Shown here piece after piece: positions 48,615 to 59,961 of a stretch of 64,000 nucleotides of DNA (position 1 is the first letter of the stretch; the number at the start of each line of letters is the position of its first letter). Origin of the DNA: Punica granatum (Eukaryota; Streptophyta; Magnoliopsida; Myrtales; Lythraceae); contig NC_045130.1 in NCBI RefSeq assembly GCF_007655135.1, positions 13,020,001 to 13,084,000 of the forward strand, in the 5' to 3' direction. The position numbers and the translations under genes are program-made. The notes under the pieces are model-generated. The model worked only from the letters and a program-made list of their open reading frames with translations. It did not search any database and was not told where the DNA came from.

Positions 48615-49531
48615 TTAGGAAAAGAGAGTACCCGGACGCCCATCTCTATGGTAAGGACTTCCACCCACACCTCCTAGATCTACAATAACAATATAATTTG
48701 ACAATTTCAAATTTAGATAGTAATCCCAATCGAAAAAATATCATCAGTTAAGATGCATGGGCTAATCTGGAGAACAAAGCTTGAATACGTTCTAATGAAC
48801 TAACCAATATTCACGTACAAGACAAAACACTCGAACTTGATAGAATATAGATTGACATATCCATTATGTTTCTTGCCTTCCCGGATGAACAAAACCTACT
48901 TAAAAAAGAAAAATTTTGGGTCTACATATACGTGTGTGCCGTTTTGATCCAAATGTATTATTTATTTATGAATAACAATAGAGGAGTTTGATGGATGTAC
49001 GTTGAGACTGTTGAAAATCATTTGGGAGGAAACATCTATGTGACAAAAAATGGACCATAACATGTCTATTCAGCAACCTATATCATCTATATAAGATATA
49101 TAATTTGCAAGTATAAATTTATTGGAAAGAGGAAAAATAGTATACGTAACTGCGTTCGACTGCTTGGCCAGCTAAGGACGGAAAAGTTCCTTGTAGGTGC
49201 ACATCTTCTGCATGACATCGGTAGTACCCATTAAACGATAAATATTTAGTAGACATTAATGAAATTGAAAAGAATACTTAGGAGACTCCCATATGGCTTA
49301 TAATATCAAAATTATAACATATGTGCAAGAGAGAAGTCGAACAAAAATATATAATTCATCATTCAACCCAAAGAGGGTATATATATATATATCCATCACA
49401 AACAACCATGTTATATATAGTTCAAAGGTCGATACGATCTCCAAATGAGCACTGTCAATGATAACTGTTTATGGCCAAAAAGAGGGAGAAAAAGGAAAAA
49501 AAAAAAAAAAAACTGATCTGAAAATCTTAAG

Positions 49532-49572
<41 letters not shown>

Positions 49573-49723
49573 AGAGGGAGAGGGAAGCAGACTAACCGCC
49601 AGAGAGAAGACGGCTGGCGAAGGCCAGGGGAATGAGGCAGAGGAGAATGATTGTGAGAACGACGCCGATCCGAATAGGGATAAACGATGGAGTTGAAGTC
49701 GTAAATGCTGCAGCTTTCTTCAT
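48615..49723 (-). CDS. Putative secreted small peptide precursor, unit A (three exons, 82 aa)
   Basis: Exons 49723-49597, 49207-49151 and 48679-48615, joined in matching phases at GT-AG sites. Exon 1 encodes M-K-K-A-A-A-F-T and a hydrophobic helix (IGVVLTIILLCLIPLAFA) ending in a signal-peptidase-like A-F-A|S-R site. Exon 2 encodes GTFPSLAGQAVER, and exon 3 NLGGVGGSPYHRDGRPG and a stop. The same exon structure recurs in units B, C and D, so the model rests on comparison, not on one open frame. The tail after DG differs from B and C because of a small length change that shifts the frame. I do not recognise the family (it does not look like CLE, CEP, PSK, PSY, RGF, IDA, CIF or Pep). Probably enters the secretory pathway; role unknown. 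Confidence 0.58.
49534..49569. repeat. GA microsatellite in intron 1 of peptide gene A
   Basis: An uninterrupted AG/GA run only about 28 bases past the exon 1 donor (CT run on the coding strand). The sister copy B has a much shorter run at about 55278-55291. Confidence 0.9.
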
Positions 49724-49819
49724 TTTTATCCCTCTTCCGCAATACTCTCTCAGAGAGAGTCTCTCTGTGTGGACTAGCAGCCGATCTATTTGGCCTGTAC
49801 TTCACTTCAGTGCGGGTTA

Positions 49820-49841
49820 ATATATATATATATATATATTG
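49820..49841 (-). promoter_or_regulatory. AT-repeat TATA-like region upstream of peptide gene A
   Basis: A run of alternating TA about 100 bases upstream of the ATG at 49723, at the position expected for a TATA region. The equivalent run in unit B is at about 55556-55580. The length differs between copies, as usual for microsatellites. Confidence 0.4.
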
Positions 49842-50002
49842 TAAGCTAACTGTGATTTTGGTCAATGGTCTTAGATGGGGGAAAGCAGCATCATATCATG
49901 CTTGATACCGATGATTCAATGAATTTGGTTGTATGAAATTAATTAATTCAATATGTTTGAAAGCGGTTCACTTAGTTTGCGGCAAAAAAAAGTAGTGAGA
50001 AA

Positions 50003-50234
50003 GAGTTGTTTGATTTGCCAATCACGTTTAAAATCACAACTTTAACCTAATTTTACCAACAAAAAAATAAAATAACTCATTCAAAGTCAAATAGTGGGTT
50101 CCATTTATATTATTTTTTTTCACAACAAAATAAAATAACTTATATGAAGTCAAATGGTGAGTTCCATTTATACCACTTTTTTTTAAAATCAAAATCTAAT
50201 TTTAAAATTCTATTATAAAACTAAACGCAACATT
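50003..50234. mobile_element. MITE-like insertion upstream of peptide gene A
   Basis: Compared with the sister segment (B, around 55735-55760), which reads straight through from AGTAGTGAGA to TTCTTCACCAAGG, copy A has about 230 extra bases. The insert ends are weakly inverted (GTTGTTTGATTTGCC versus the complement GTTGCGTTTAGTTTT). It contains a 66-base internal tandem repeat (CAAAGTCAAATAGTGGGTTC and GAAGTCAAATGGTGAGTTC). Confidence 0.65.
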
Positions 50235-50629
50235 AAATTTCTTCACCAAGGCATCAATTTTCTTCGTGGAATAATCAGGAACGAGAGAAGTTGAGCCTTT
50301 TTCTGATTTTTAATTTGCATAGTCGTACAAGGAACGATTACCAGATCGAATTTCAGAACACCTTATAGATTGACCGCGTCAATGTTTGAAGACCGGAGAG
50401 GTGAGGCGGGAATTTGGTTTGGTCATCTATTAACTTAAATCGTATTTGACAAAGAAATATCCGTCGTAAACACAAGATTGAGGAGAAATGTTTTAAAAAA
50501 TTTACACGGGCAATATCCGATCACGTACATTTGATACATGAGAACGGAATAAAATAATTATATCTCATTATTTCACTTCATATAAATATAACTTTTATAT
50601 GAGTTTAAAAAAATATCTCATTATCTGAT

Positions 50630-51324
50630 CTACTAGGACTGTACTTTACTTCAACGCGTTTATATATGTACGTATATAGACACACAAGCTAGCTGTGATT
50701 TTGGTCAATGGTCAGAGCTGGAGGAAGACAACCTTATCATCAGGCTTAATTAATTAATACCAATGAGTCGATGGGTTGGTAAAATGCCTATGAGGTCTAT
50801 AAGCAGTTTGGATGGTAAATCCAATCCTCTTATGCATTCATGATTTTCTTTCAACATTTTGACGTGTAATACCAGCTTTCAATGCCATTTTGTGTTCGAG
50901 TCGCAATATTTGAAGAAAATATTAGATGTTATTAACAATTATACTCTGGTGTGTAACTCTCCGCAGCGCTCAGTGGCCAAGCGCATTGTCTTGTGGAATC
51001 TATAATACTTATTTCTTTTGTATTTCTTAATTTTTTATTTATTGGAACTAGCACATGCACCTTTACGTATTTGTATCACCTAATATGTTCTCATTCGATG
51101 GAGGTTTAAGTGACGGCTAAAATCTAAATAGTAATGAGAATGCTTATAATTCTTCACCATGGTTGCAATTCAATCTTCTTCTTGGAATCATCACGAAGGA
51201 GAAAAGTGAGGCTTCGTGCGATTTCCAATTTGCTTAAAGTACTAAGAGAATGGTATGACCATTGGAGCATAAATGAACAGAAATGAGTCGACCGTGCTAC
51301 AAATGAAACCATACCCAAGGGTGG

Positions 51325-51370
<46 letters not shown>

Positions 51371-51680
51371 GATCCATTCCTTGATATAACTTCTGATATT
51401 TCGGATATGGCTAAAAAGAAATCAAGGAAACAAAAGCATTATGGATGGATTGACAAATAACATAGTAAGATAGATCATAACAAACTAACAAGTATTCTTA
51501 ACTAAATGATTTTAAGCTCTAACATATCAGTTAAAGAAATCTCAAAATTAATAAATAAAAGAGATTTTAGCGCATGTAATCAAAAGGTTTCGGATTGTAT
51601 ATCAGTGAGACTTGTACCCTTTTATTAATTATTAAGATTTTTATTTCTAGAGAAATAGGAAGAGGCGTCAAACTGAAATT
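50630..51680. repeat. Second duplicated flank (sister of 63025-64000)
   Basis: Collinear with the DNA upstream of unit D: GGACTGTACTT, AGCTAGCTGTGATTTTGGT, AGGAAGACAACCTTAT, GAGTCGATGGGTTGGTAAAA, then a CT microsatellite (51328-51368) and GGGATCCATTCCTTGATATA. Here it follows directly on the A-type upstream region, with no exon 1 attached to it, so a unit appears to have been deleted at about 50605-50630. Confidence 0.8.
51328..51368. repeat. CT microsatellite
   Basis: About 20 CT repeats, shared with a shorter run at 63717-63747 in the sister segment. Confidence 0.9.
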
Positions 51681-51707
51681 TGTCGAATTGAAAAAATTAA
51701 GATTTTG

Positions 51708-52392
51708 TTTGGTTTTAGAGTTGAATTTTGATTTTAATTGATTTGTAATGATTTTGTTATTAAATTATGAGCATAATTGTTAGAATCATAATTCGAATCG
51801 TAGAATCATACAATTCTACGATTCTACATATGTCAAGCGATTCCAATTCAAGGGGATGAATCCAAATGCTGGAATTGGACTTGAATCGCGAGTTGAATCG
51901 CCGAATCGTAGAATCGGTACGATTCTACTATCAATGCCGGACTCGAGCCCGTTCATCACGTCCTGGAGGGCCCTGAGATCGCCGGCATTGCAGCCGAAGC
52001 TCTGCGAGTACAGAACCCTGAACTGGAAGCAGAGAGCTGCAACAACGATTATGAAGCACAAATTTTGAACACCTTTGTGAAGCAGAGCAGCTCGGAATCA
52101 AGAAACAGAGGGTCGACGGATGATGACACAGACAGTGTTAGAAGAACAAAACAAAAAACAAAAGAAAGAATCAAGTTTTGGGGAAGCCCATGTTGGGGAA
52201 GGGAGCTCCAGGGCTGGGCTTCAATGGCGGCTGGTTGCTGCCAACAAAGAGAGCAATAAAGCAGAGGATGCGGAGGGAAAAGAGAGAGAGAGAGAGAGAG
52301 GTGGGCTTTGGACTTCAGCACGTGCTTACGGCTATCTTTTATATATGTATAAGGTCTGAATATATTGAATTAATGAGAGATAGTCATGCGGC

Positions 52393-52432
<40 letters not shown>

Positions 52433-52690
52433 GTAGAATTTTACGATTTACGATCCGATTCTACGATTCACGATTTCACGGCTCTCGATTGATTTTAGGT
52501 AGAATCACAATTCTAACAACCTTGATTACGAGAAAAAAGTATGCAAAAATAATAAGTAGTTGAGAGAAAGTAATAATTATGTTGTTGAATTGTGGAAAAA
52601 AGTAATAAATAGTTGAGAGAATTTAGTATGAAAGATTGAATTAAATGATTAAAACTTTTTTAAAAAAATAATAATTATATTATTGAATTG
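51708..52690 (+). mobile_element. MITE, 'TTTGGTTTTAGAGTTGA' family, copy 4, split by a hAT element
   Basis: The left part (51708-51771) reads GTTTGGTTTTAGAGTTGAAT and ATTGATTTGTAATGATTTTG. The right part resumes at 52525 with a duplicated octamer and continues GTAATAAATAGTTGAGAGAA and TTTAGTATGAAAGATTGAAT, as in copy 2. The right end is not clear. Confidence 0.6.
51772..52524. mobile_element. hAT-type MITE, second copy of the ATTCTACGATT family
   Basis: Left end CATAATTGTTAGAATCATAA; the complement of the right end is CAAGGTTGTTAGAATTGTGA. Flanked by near-identical octamers ATTATGAG (51764-51771) and ATTACGAG (52525-52532). Subterminal TACGATTC-type motifs are shared with the copy at 12447-13239. 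The GC-richer interior (51930-52300) contains only chance frames, and an AT microsatellite lies at about 52395-52427. Confidence 0.82.
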
Positions 52691-54060
52691 ATGACATCTA
52701 TATTATTACATTCCTCGTAGCAATTTCTACGTAACTAGGGAAGATATTGAAAGGCGAATGATTACCTTCGGCGAACTGTTTCTCCTGATTTTGTGGAGCT
52801 CTATATATATTTTCTTTTTGTTCATTAGAATAAGATTTCGAGGATGTTAGATTTTGTTGGCGGTTACATCATCGACAATTCGCTTACCATTAGAAGAGTT
52901 AGAAGATATTACCCGATTTTCTCAATCCCTCCGCCATATCCTCACCCTACCCCCCGTCAGCCCTTAGCCATTCTCTTCCCTGACCGGTCAATCAACAAAG
53001 CATTGCCGGATTGATCGATTCTCCTCCTCCTCTGGTTACTGGTGGGGGCCGTTGGAGCCTGATTTCCATTTTTTCTCCTTCGATCAATCGTTCTTTGGTA
53101 TAGTTTCGTAATCAGGATAATTTGGTATGGATTTGTTCTTTCGATATAATTGACTAATTAATTACTCGAGTTTATCTTTTTCTTGGCACTATTTTCATAG
53201 GAGCTTTACATAGATGGCGATGTTCATGCGTAAGTTAATCTCACTCGGCACGATCACCAAAATCATGAACGGGACCCCATTCACCATGTCGTTCACTTTG
53301 ACGAGGATCAAATTGTGGCGGGATGGCAGCTTCAAGTCCACCGAGAGGATATATAATGAAGACATTCCTAGTGGCGGGATCATGCATGCTTGTCGTCATC
53401 ATATGCTGGCAGAACGTGAAGTTTCATTAGATCGTTTTTATTCTTCCGTGCTTTGTAAAGATTAGGGCTAAATCTCTAGATTTGAAATTGGCCTGTTCCC
53501 TAAGCTTGAGCTGTACAGATATATATTTGAATGTTGGCTAAAGTTGAGTGAGTGATGGTTCCCTTAATTTGAAGTGATGACTTCGATAAGACAATCTGGA
53601 ATAGGCTGAACTAAGAACAAATAGACTCACGAGCAATTACGTACGAGGCTTATCCTACGAAGCATCACTGTGACCTAGCGTCATTCGCTCCCTCTTCTCT
53701 GGTTACGATTAAACTGTATGGTTGAGAGAGTGAAAAACCGGTTTATTAAACCGTTTGATTGAGCTTCTCGTAAATCGATTTGCTTAACCGGTTTGGTTTA
53801 ATATTACACCTAGCGCAATAATAGGAATCTACGTTATCAATCTGGATTTGTGATGAGAGTGAAGACCGACGGAAAGAATTGTGGACAAAAATCACATTTA
53901 TATAACTAAGGGATCAAATTGTGATTTTTCAGGAGTATTTTTGAAATTTTAAAACCTATAAAAATAAACGGTCCAGATTAGATTGAGGGAAATTTAAAGG
54001 TCTAAATTAGTTATGTATGGTGTAAATAAATAAATAAAAATAAGCACTGAAAAAGCAGCC
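52691..54060. other. Intergenic DNA, uncertain coding-like patch at 53200-53465
   Basis: The plus strand is open from 53214 to 53465 (83 aa, MAMFMRKLISLGTITKIMNG at its start). Another frame across the same bases also looks protein-like but has a stop. Neither matches a family I know. A GC-richer stretch at 52910-53050 precedes it. I do not call a gene. Confidence 0.3.
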
Positions 54061-54285
54061 TCAGTATCAATATATATATGTCACAACCAAACTTTCCATG
54101 ACAATCTTAGCTCCATAAAAACTTATAAATCATTCATCGAGAATATCCGCTCATTGAATTTTTTACTGGCTCTAGGATCAATTGATCATGAACACTGGAT
54201 TAGTTCCTGCAACCGCAAGTTATATGTTGTCGATCAGTACATAATTAGCTATCAAAGCTAAAATCTTTGCTTTGATCAGGCATAA

Positions 54286-55437
54286 TTAACTATCAAAGCT
54301 AAAATATTTGTTTTGATCAGGCAAAATTTCTAGCAAACGCCTAATTAGGAAAAGAGAGTACCCGTGATGCGAGCCATCTCCACGGAAAGGACTTCCACCC
54401 ACGCCTCCTAGATCTACAATAACAATATAATTTGACAATTTCAAATTTATATAGTAATCCCCATAAAAAAAATCATTAATTAAAATTCATGGGCTAATCT
54501 GGAGAACAAAGCATGAATACGTTCTAATGAACTAACTAATATTCACGTACAAGACAAAAAACTCGAACTTGATAGAAAATAGATTGACATATCCATTATG
54601 TATCATGCCTTCCCGGATGAACAAAAACGACTTATAAAAGAAAATTTTTGGTACAGATATGTCCCCAAAATTTTGGTATACATATACATGTGTGCCGTTT
54701 TGATCCAAATGTATTATTTATTTATGAATAACAGTAGAGTTTGATGGATATACGTTGAGACTGTTGAAAATCATTTGGGAGGAAACATCTATGTGACAAA
54801 AAATGGACCATAACATGTCTATTCAGCAACCTATATCGTCTATATAAGATATATAATTTGCAAGTATAGATTTATTAGAAAGGGGAAGACTAGGAAGACT
54901 ATTATACGTAACTGCGTGCGACTGCTTGGCCAGCTAAGGACAGAAAAGTTCCTTGCAGGTGCACATCTTCTGCATGACATCGTTAGTACCCATCAAACGA
55001 TAAATACTCAGTAGACATTAATGAAATTGAAAAGAATAATTAGGAGACACCCACATGGCTTATAATATCAAAATTATAACATATGTGCAAGAGAGAAGTC
55101 AAACTAAACTATATAATCCATCATTCCACCCAAAGAATATATATATATATATATATATCCATCGCAAACAACCATGTCAATATATAGTTCAAGGTCGATA
55201 TGATCTCCAAATGAGCATTGTCAATCTTACCTGTTCATGGCCAAAAAGAAAAAAAGAAGAAGAAGAAGAAAATGATTGAGAGAGAGAGAGAGGGGGGAAA
55301 GCAGACTAACTGCCGGAGAGAAGACGGCTGGCAAAGGCCAGGGGAATGAGGTAGAGGAGAATGATTGTGAGAACTATGCCGATCCGAATAGGGATAAACG
55401 ATGGAGTTGATGCCGAAAATGCCGCAGCTTTCTTCAT
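54286..55437 (-). CDS. Putative secreted small peptide precursor, unit B (three exons, 103 aa)
   Basis: Exons 55437-55311, 54969-54913 and 54413-54286. Exon 1 encodes M-K-K-A-A-A-F-S, a hydrophobic helix (IGIVLTIILLYLIPLAFA) and SRLLSG. Exon 2 encodes K-D-V-H-L-Q-G-T-F-L-S-L-A-G-Q-A-V-A-R. Exon 3 encodes NLGGVGGSPFRGDGSHHGYS, then L-F and a further 20-odd residues to the stop. All splice sites are GT-AG and in the same positions as in unit A; phases 1 and 1. H-G-Y-S-L-F is shared with unit C, so B probably keeps the ancestral frame that A has lost. The extra C-terminal tail runs into the local tandem duplication and may be new. Function and family unknown. Confidence 0.6.
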
Positions 55438-55542
55438 TGTTATCCCTCTTCCGCAGTACTCTCTCTAATTCCTGTGTTATGACCGTAAGTGGACCAGCAG
55501 CCGATCTATTTGGCCTGTACTTCACTTCTGTGTGGTTAATAC

Positions 55543-55555
<13 letters not shown>

Positions 55556-55580
<25 letters not shown>
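55556..55580 (-). promoter_or_regulatory. AT-repeat TATA-like region upstream of peptide gene B
   Basis: Alternating TA run about 120 bases upstream of the ATG at 55437, next to an ATAC repeat. Equivalent in position to 49820-49841 of unit A. Confidence 0.35.
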
Positions 55581-55585
<5 letters not shown>

Positions 55586-56155
55586 GCTAGCTGTGGTTTT
55601 GGTCAATGGTCTTAGATGGGGGAAAGCAACATCATATCATGCTTGATACCAATGATTCAACGAGTTTAGCAGGATGAAATTAATTAATTAAATATGTTTG
55701 AAAGTGGTTCACTTAGTTGTGGCTAAAAAAAGTAGTGAGAATGCTTGGAATTCTTCACCAAGGCATCAATTTTCTTCGTGGAATAATCAGGAACGAGAAA
55801 AGTTGAGCCTTTTTCTGATTTTTAATTTGCATAGTCGTATGAGGAACGATTACCAGATCGAATTTCAGAATACCTTATAGATTGACAGAGTCAATGCTCG
55901 AAGACAGGAGAGGTAAGGTGGGAATTTGGTTTTTTGTTACTATTAACTTAAATCATATTTGACAAAGAAATATCCGTCGTAAACTCGAGTTGAGGAGAAA
56001 TGTTACCTACTCCACATTCATGAAAAACTTGGCTTGCATGTTTCAAAAATTTTACATGGGCAATATCCGATCATGTACATTTGGTACATGAGAATGGAAT
56101 AAAATAATTATATCCCATCATTTCACTTCATATAAATATCACTTTTATACGAGTT

Positions 56156-56997
56156 AAAAAAAAATTCCATTAGAATGACATTTTTTTAATTTGATTGAAT
56201 TTTAGTTTCCTTTAGAAAACATTTCTGATCATAGAGATTAGATTATCTTCAATTGGGATCTTAGAAAAGTTCACTTTTCCTTTGAATTTGCGGTAAGGAA
56301 ACTAACGCGCTTAATATTCAATTAACAAGACAATATTAGTTTGTAAGGCACCTTATCTTATACGAGATAACGAGACATGTATGAAAAAGTAAACTCGCTA
56401 TATTATTAACAAACTACATACGTTTGCATTAAGTTAATCTTAAGGGTTGAACATGCATATATGGCACATGCAAGTAAATTAATTTGTGCTTTCCCAAGTA
56501 AATTAGTTGACTTTATATTACCCACACCAACCCACCGGGGAAATTACTTACTTTTTACATGTAATTTACTTGAGTCATAAGTAAAATACTTAAAGTCTTT
56601 CAACATGTATGCACCATTCACCCAATTTAAGTATATCATAAAATACATTCGGCATTGATTTCACGGATCCCAAAATTCTAAAAACTAAGAGAAATTGGAA
56701 ACCCTTATTGACTTATGTTATTACCACATGATATACCCGTTATATATATGAGTTGCTCAAATGAAATGATCTTGGAAGAGTAGCTTAGTTACAACTCTTT
56801 TCCAATTTGCGACAAATTAAATCAAATTGTAAAGGAGAGTTATAGATCAATCTACTGAGCTGACTAGAAATTTGATCTTCGCAATCCGTTCATAACACAA
56901 TTCCTAACACAATTAATCAGTGCCTGCAAGCCAAAATCATATTGTTGTCTCAGTAAGTAGTTGATTCTTATCCCATAGCTAAAACCTATCAAATTTC
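56156..56997. other. Intergenic DNA between peptide units B and C
   Basis: AT-rich, with no coding frame recognised. From about 56740 it becomes similar, at lower identity, to the 3' flank of units A and B. Confidence 0.4.
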
Positions 56998-57900
56998 TTA
57001 CGTAAAGGCAAAGTTATTATAGCAAACGCCTTGAAAGGGAAAGAGAGAATACCCGTGATCTTGCCCAGCTTTCCCATCTTGATGGTACGGACTTCCGCCC
57101 ACACCTCCTAGATCTTCATGTAAATAATTGAATGCAGGTTAACATTTAGATATAAATCGAAATCAAGAAATTAAAAAAGGAAATTTCTGCACACATATTG
57201 CTTGGGCTAATTGATTTTTTGGAGGACAAAGATATTGAGATCTAATGAACTAATTAATCAACCTTCACCAAGACTAAAAACTGAACATGATTGACGCAAA
57301 TGTTACTGATGCTTGTTACTTATGCTTCAGCATTCGCGTAATATCGATCGTATACGTAGATACACCAAAATATCTATATAATTTATGCAACAAAAAGTGG
57401 AAAAGATAATGTAAAACAAAAAATGGACCATGACCAAGTCTATATATATATATATATATATATATGTACAACGTTTTTCATCTACGGAATATAATTGATG
57501 CATGGGTTATAAGAGAGGGGATTTAGTGTACTTAACTGCGTGCCACTGCTTGGCCAGCTAGAGACGGAAGAGTTCCATGCACATTCGCATCATCTGCAAA
57601 TTAAAACATCATTAATCTATGTCGATTTATAAATATTTTCTGCCAACAGAAACTGAAAAAGAGTACATGACATTGTAATTGATCATGAGCCTTCTAGCAA
57701 AACCTGCTGGATCCCAATTAACAACCCAGCCCGCATAGTTAATTCAAAGTACAATCTGATCCAAAGTTATATTTCTCCTCCCTATCGGCGAAATTTGATT
57801 TGACAGTTCAGACACAGAGAGATTGGGGAGGCAGACTAACCGCCGGAGAGAAAATGGACCAGCAAAGGCTGGTGGGAGGAGGCGCAGGCACAGGTAGAAC
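56998..57900 (-). pseudogene. Peptide gene unit C: exons 2 and 3 intact, exon 1 truncated
   Basis: Exon 3 is 57113-56998, reading NLGGVGGSPYHQDGKAGQDH, then G-Y-S-L-F and 15 more residues. Exon 2 is 57593-57537, with VHGTLPSLAGQAVAR. The exon 1 remnant (about 57895-57841) keeps only the region before the donor (P-A-F-A-G) and the same GTTAGT donor; its start codon and most of the signal helix are missing. At about 57895 the sequence switches to what is, in unit A, intron 1 DNA (AACGATAAATAT...). So C is a recombination product whose exons 2-3 could be used only if spliced to the exon 1 of unit D far upstream. Confidence 0.6.
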
Positions 57901-58010
57901 GATAAATATATAGAAGATATTCACGAAATCGAACAATGAGGAGGAGATAGATATCCGTAAAGCTTATGACAACTATAACATATGTGTATGAAAAAAGTCA
58001 AGCAAATTAA

Positions 58011-58661
58011 TGTTGGGTATCCTCTAATTTTGGAGGAAGTTGGGTTCAAATTGTATTATCGGACTTTAATAGGCCCAAGGACCCACTTTAGTTAGGGTTA
58101 ATTTTCAGCTAAATTAGATGGGTAAGAGGCAGCAGAATTTAGCAGCAAATCAGCACAGAATAACAGAGAAGAGCAGAGCAGAATTCGGATCAACAGGGGG
58201 CAGCGCGCAGCTGGAGATCAAACCTCGATCGGGACGTCAAACGAACTCCGATTGGGACGAAATTTTGACAGCAGCTTCACAACACGTGGGGCTAAATTCT
58301 GAACGGTCAAAATTTCTATTCGAGCTCTGTAAATGCTGTTTCAGCTGACTTTGTGAACCACCCGGTGTGAGTGACGAATTTAGTGTTTGGGTGATCCAAG
58401 AGAGTGTTTCTTTTGAGTTTTGTGATTCAAGGGTTTGCCCTTGATGAAAGACATTGTATAACCTTCATTCATAGTGGATTGTTGATTCGGAGTTGGTCTC
58501 GTGGTTTTTCCCCGCATCGGGATTTTCCACGTAAAATTCTTGGTGTTCTTTTACTTTACTGCTTGTTAGTTGATTTGATTAGTTCCTATCTCGATTACAC
58601 TAGTAGGAGAGGAAGATTAATTACTGCGTTATTATTTGGTTAAGTACATCCCTTCCCAACA
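58011..58661 (+). repeat. 5' LTR of the Copia element (651 bp)
   Basis: Starts TGTTGGGTATCC and ends CTTCCCAACA, i.e. TG...CA. It is directly followed by the primer-binding site after two bases. Confidence 0.85.
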
Positions 58662-58663
58662 AG

Positions 58664-58675
58664 TGGTATCAAAGC
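58664..58675 (+). promoter_or_regulatory. Copia primer-binding site (initiator tRNA-Met type)
   Basis: TGGTATCAAAGC differs at one base from the usual plant Copia TGGTATCAGAGC complementary to the initiator methionine tRNA. Confidence 0.85.
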
Positions 58676-58716
58676 CTCGGGTTAGAGAAGTTTGAGTTTT
58701 TTTCGGTGTTTTCGAG

Positions 58717-59961
58717 ATGGAGGAGTCTACAGGATCTATGTTTAAGTTGAATGCAACCAACTACTCTATATGGAAGTCTCGGATGGAGGATCTTCTATTT
58801 TGCAGGGATTTGTATGATCCCATTGAAGGGGATTCCGCAAAACCCAAAGATAAGGATGACAAGGCTTGGGAACGCACAAATCGAAAGACTATTGGTTTGA
58901 TTCGGCAGTGGATAGACAATAGTATTTATCATCATGTTGCTCAGGAGACAAATGCGAAAGCTTTGTGGGATAAATTGACAAATCTCTACGCGAGGAAGAC
59001 TCCGCAAAATAAGGCATTCCTCGTGAAGAAGCTGGTTCATTTTCGTTACCATGATGGAGGTGATATGGCTGTGCACATGAGTAATTTCCAGGATATTATT
59101 AACCAGTTGATGAACCCGGAGATAATATTACCCGATGAGTTGCAGGCTTGTCTACTTTTAGGGACTCTACCAGATAATTGGGACACACTTGTGGTTGCAT
59201 TAAGCAATTCTGCGCCAAACGGGAAGCTATCGTTGGCTACGGTGACAGACAGTTTATTTAATGAGGAGACTAGAAGAAAAGGCTCGGGGATTTCCATTCA
59301 GTCTGAAGCTTTGGTTACTGAACAACGGGGGAGAAGTCAAAGCAGAAATTTCTCTTCCAAGCATAGTAACTCACGTGGCAAATCGAGGGGTAGATCAAAG
59401 TCGAAGACGAGGAAAGTGGTCACTTGCTATCACTGTGGAAAAGAGGGACATTACAAAAGGGAGTGTAGAGCTTTGAAGAAAAATCAGAATGGCAACGGTG
59501 AGAGCAAGAAGGAAGAAGGCATTACAGCAGTGGCATCTGATGGAGAGACCTACATCGTTTGTGATGAAGTCTATGTGAATTTCACGTGTCAGGACTCTAC
59601 CTGGATTGCAGATACAGATGCCTCGTTTCATGTCACTCCTCATTGGGATTTCTTCTCATCTTACACTACCGGGGACTATGGTTATGTGAGAATGGGGAAT
59701 GGACAATCATGCAAAATTGTCGGTATTGGTGATGTCTGTCTACAGACCGAGCTTGGCTGCAAGTTGCTTCTAAAAAAGGTGAGGCATGTTCCAGAAATTC
59801 GCCTTAACCTAATCTCGACGGGTCAGCTTGATGATGAAGGCTACAGTAATGAATTTAGTAATGGGAGATGGAAGCTCTCCAAGGGTTCGTTGATTGTGGC
59901 ACGGGGTCAGAAGACCGACACTCTCTACAGGCTGCGTGCCAGGCACAATTCCGATTGCTGA
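58717..59961 (+). pseudogene. Copia Gag and protease region (414-aa open frame)
   Basis: The N-terminal half is a UBN2/DUF4219-type Gag (L-N-A-T-N-Y-S-I-W-K, A-L-W-D-K-L-T-N-L-Y). A basic Ser/Arg-rich stretch leads to a CCHC zinc knuckle CYHCGKEGHYKREC (about residue 237). The protease motif follows as W-I-A-D-T-D-A-S-F-H, with D-T-D in place of the usual D-T/S-G, which would be expected to damage the active site. The frame then ends at 59961 inside the integrase leader, where the continuing coding sequence is in another frame. A structural and processing module of a plant retroelement. Confidence 0.9.

Larger units (their letters stand above)
48363..50605. repeat. Segmental duplication carrying peptide gene A (sister of 54061-56155)
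   Basis: Long near-collinear similarity to 54061-56155 at high identity, covering all three exons, both introns and about 0.8 kb of upstream DNA of peptide gene A. Differences are mainly microsatellite length changes and a MITE-like insert at about 50003-50234 found only here. Confidence 0.9.
54061..56155. repeat. Segmental duplication carrying peptide gene B (sister of 48363-50605)
   Basis: High similarity over about 2.1 kb with the A segment. It lacks the 230-bp insert found in A and has a small extra tandem duplication of about 50 bp inside the 3' end of gene B (CTAAAATCTTTGCTTTGATC and CTAAAATATTTGTTTTGATC, about 54259-54330). Confidence 0.9.

Noticed and set aside
49527..49865. 112-aa open frame on the minus strand over peptide exon 1 of unit A
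   Set aside because: It runs through the exon in a different frame, into a microsatellite, and its similarity to the B-copy frame is explained by the DNA duplication. The signal-peptide frame is conserved in D as well, this one is not.
53214..53465. 83-aa plus-strand open frame
   Set aside because: No recognisable family and another frame over the same bases looks equally plausible; kept as an uncertain patch only.
55235..55552. 105-aa open frame on the minus strand over peptide exon 1 of unit B
   Set aside because: Same reason as in unit A: out-of-frame shadow of the conserved exon.
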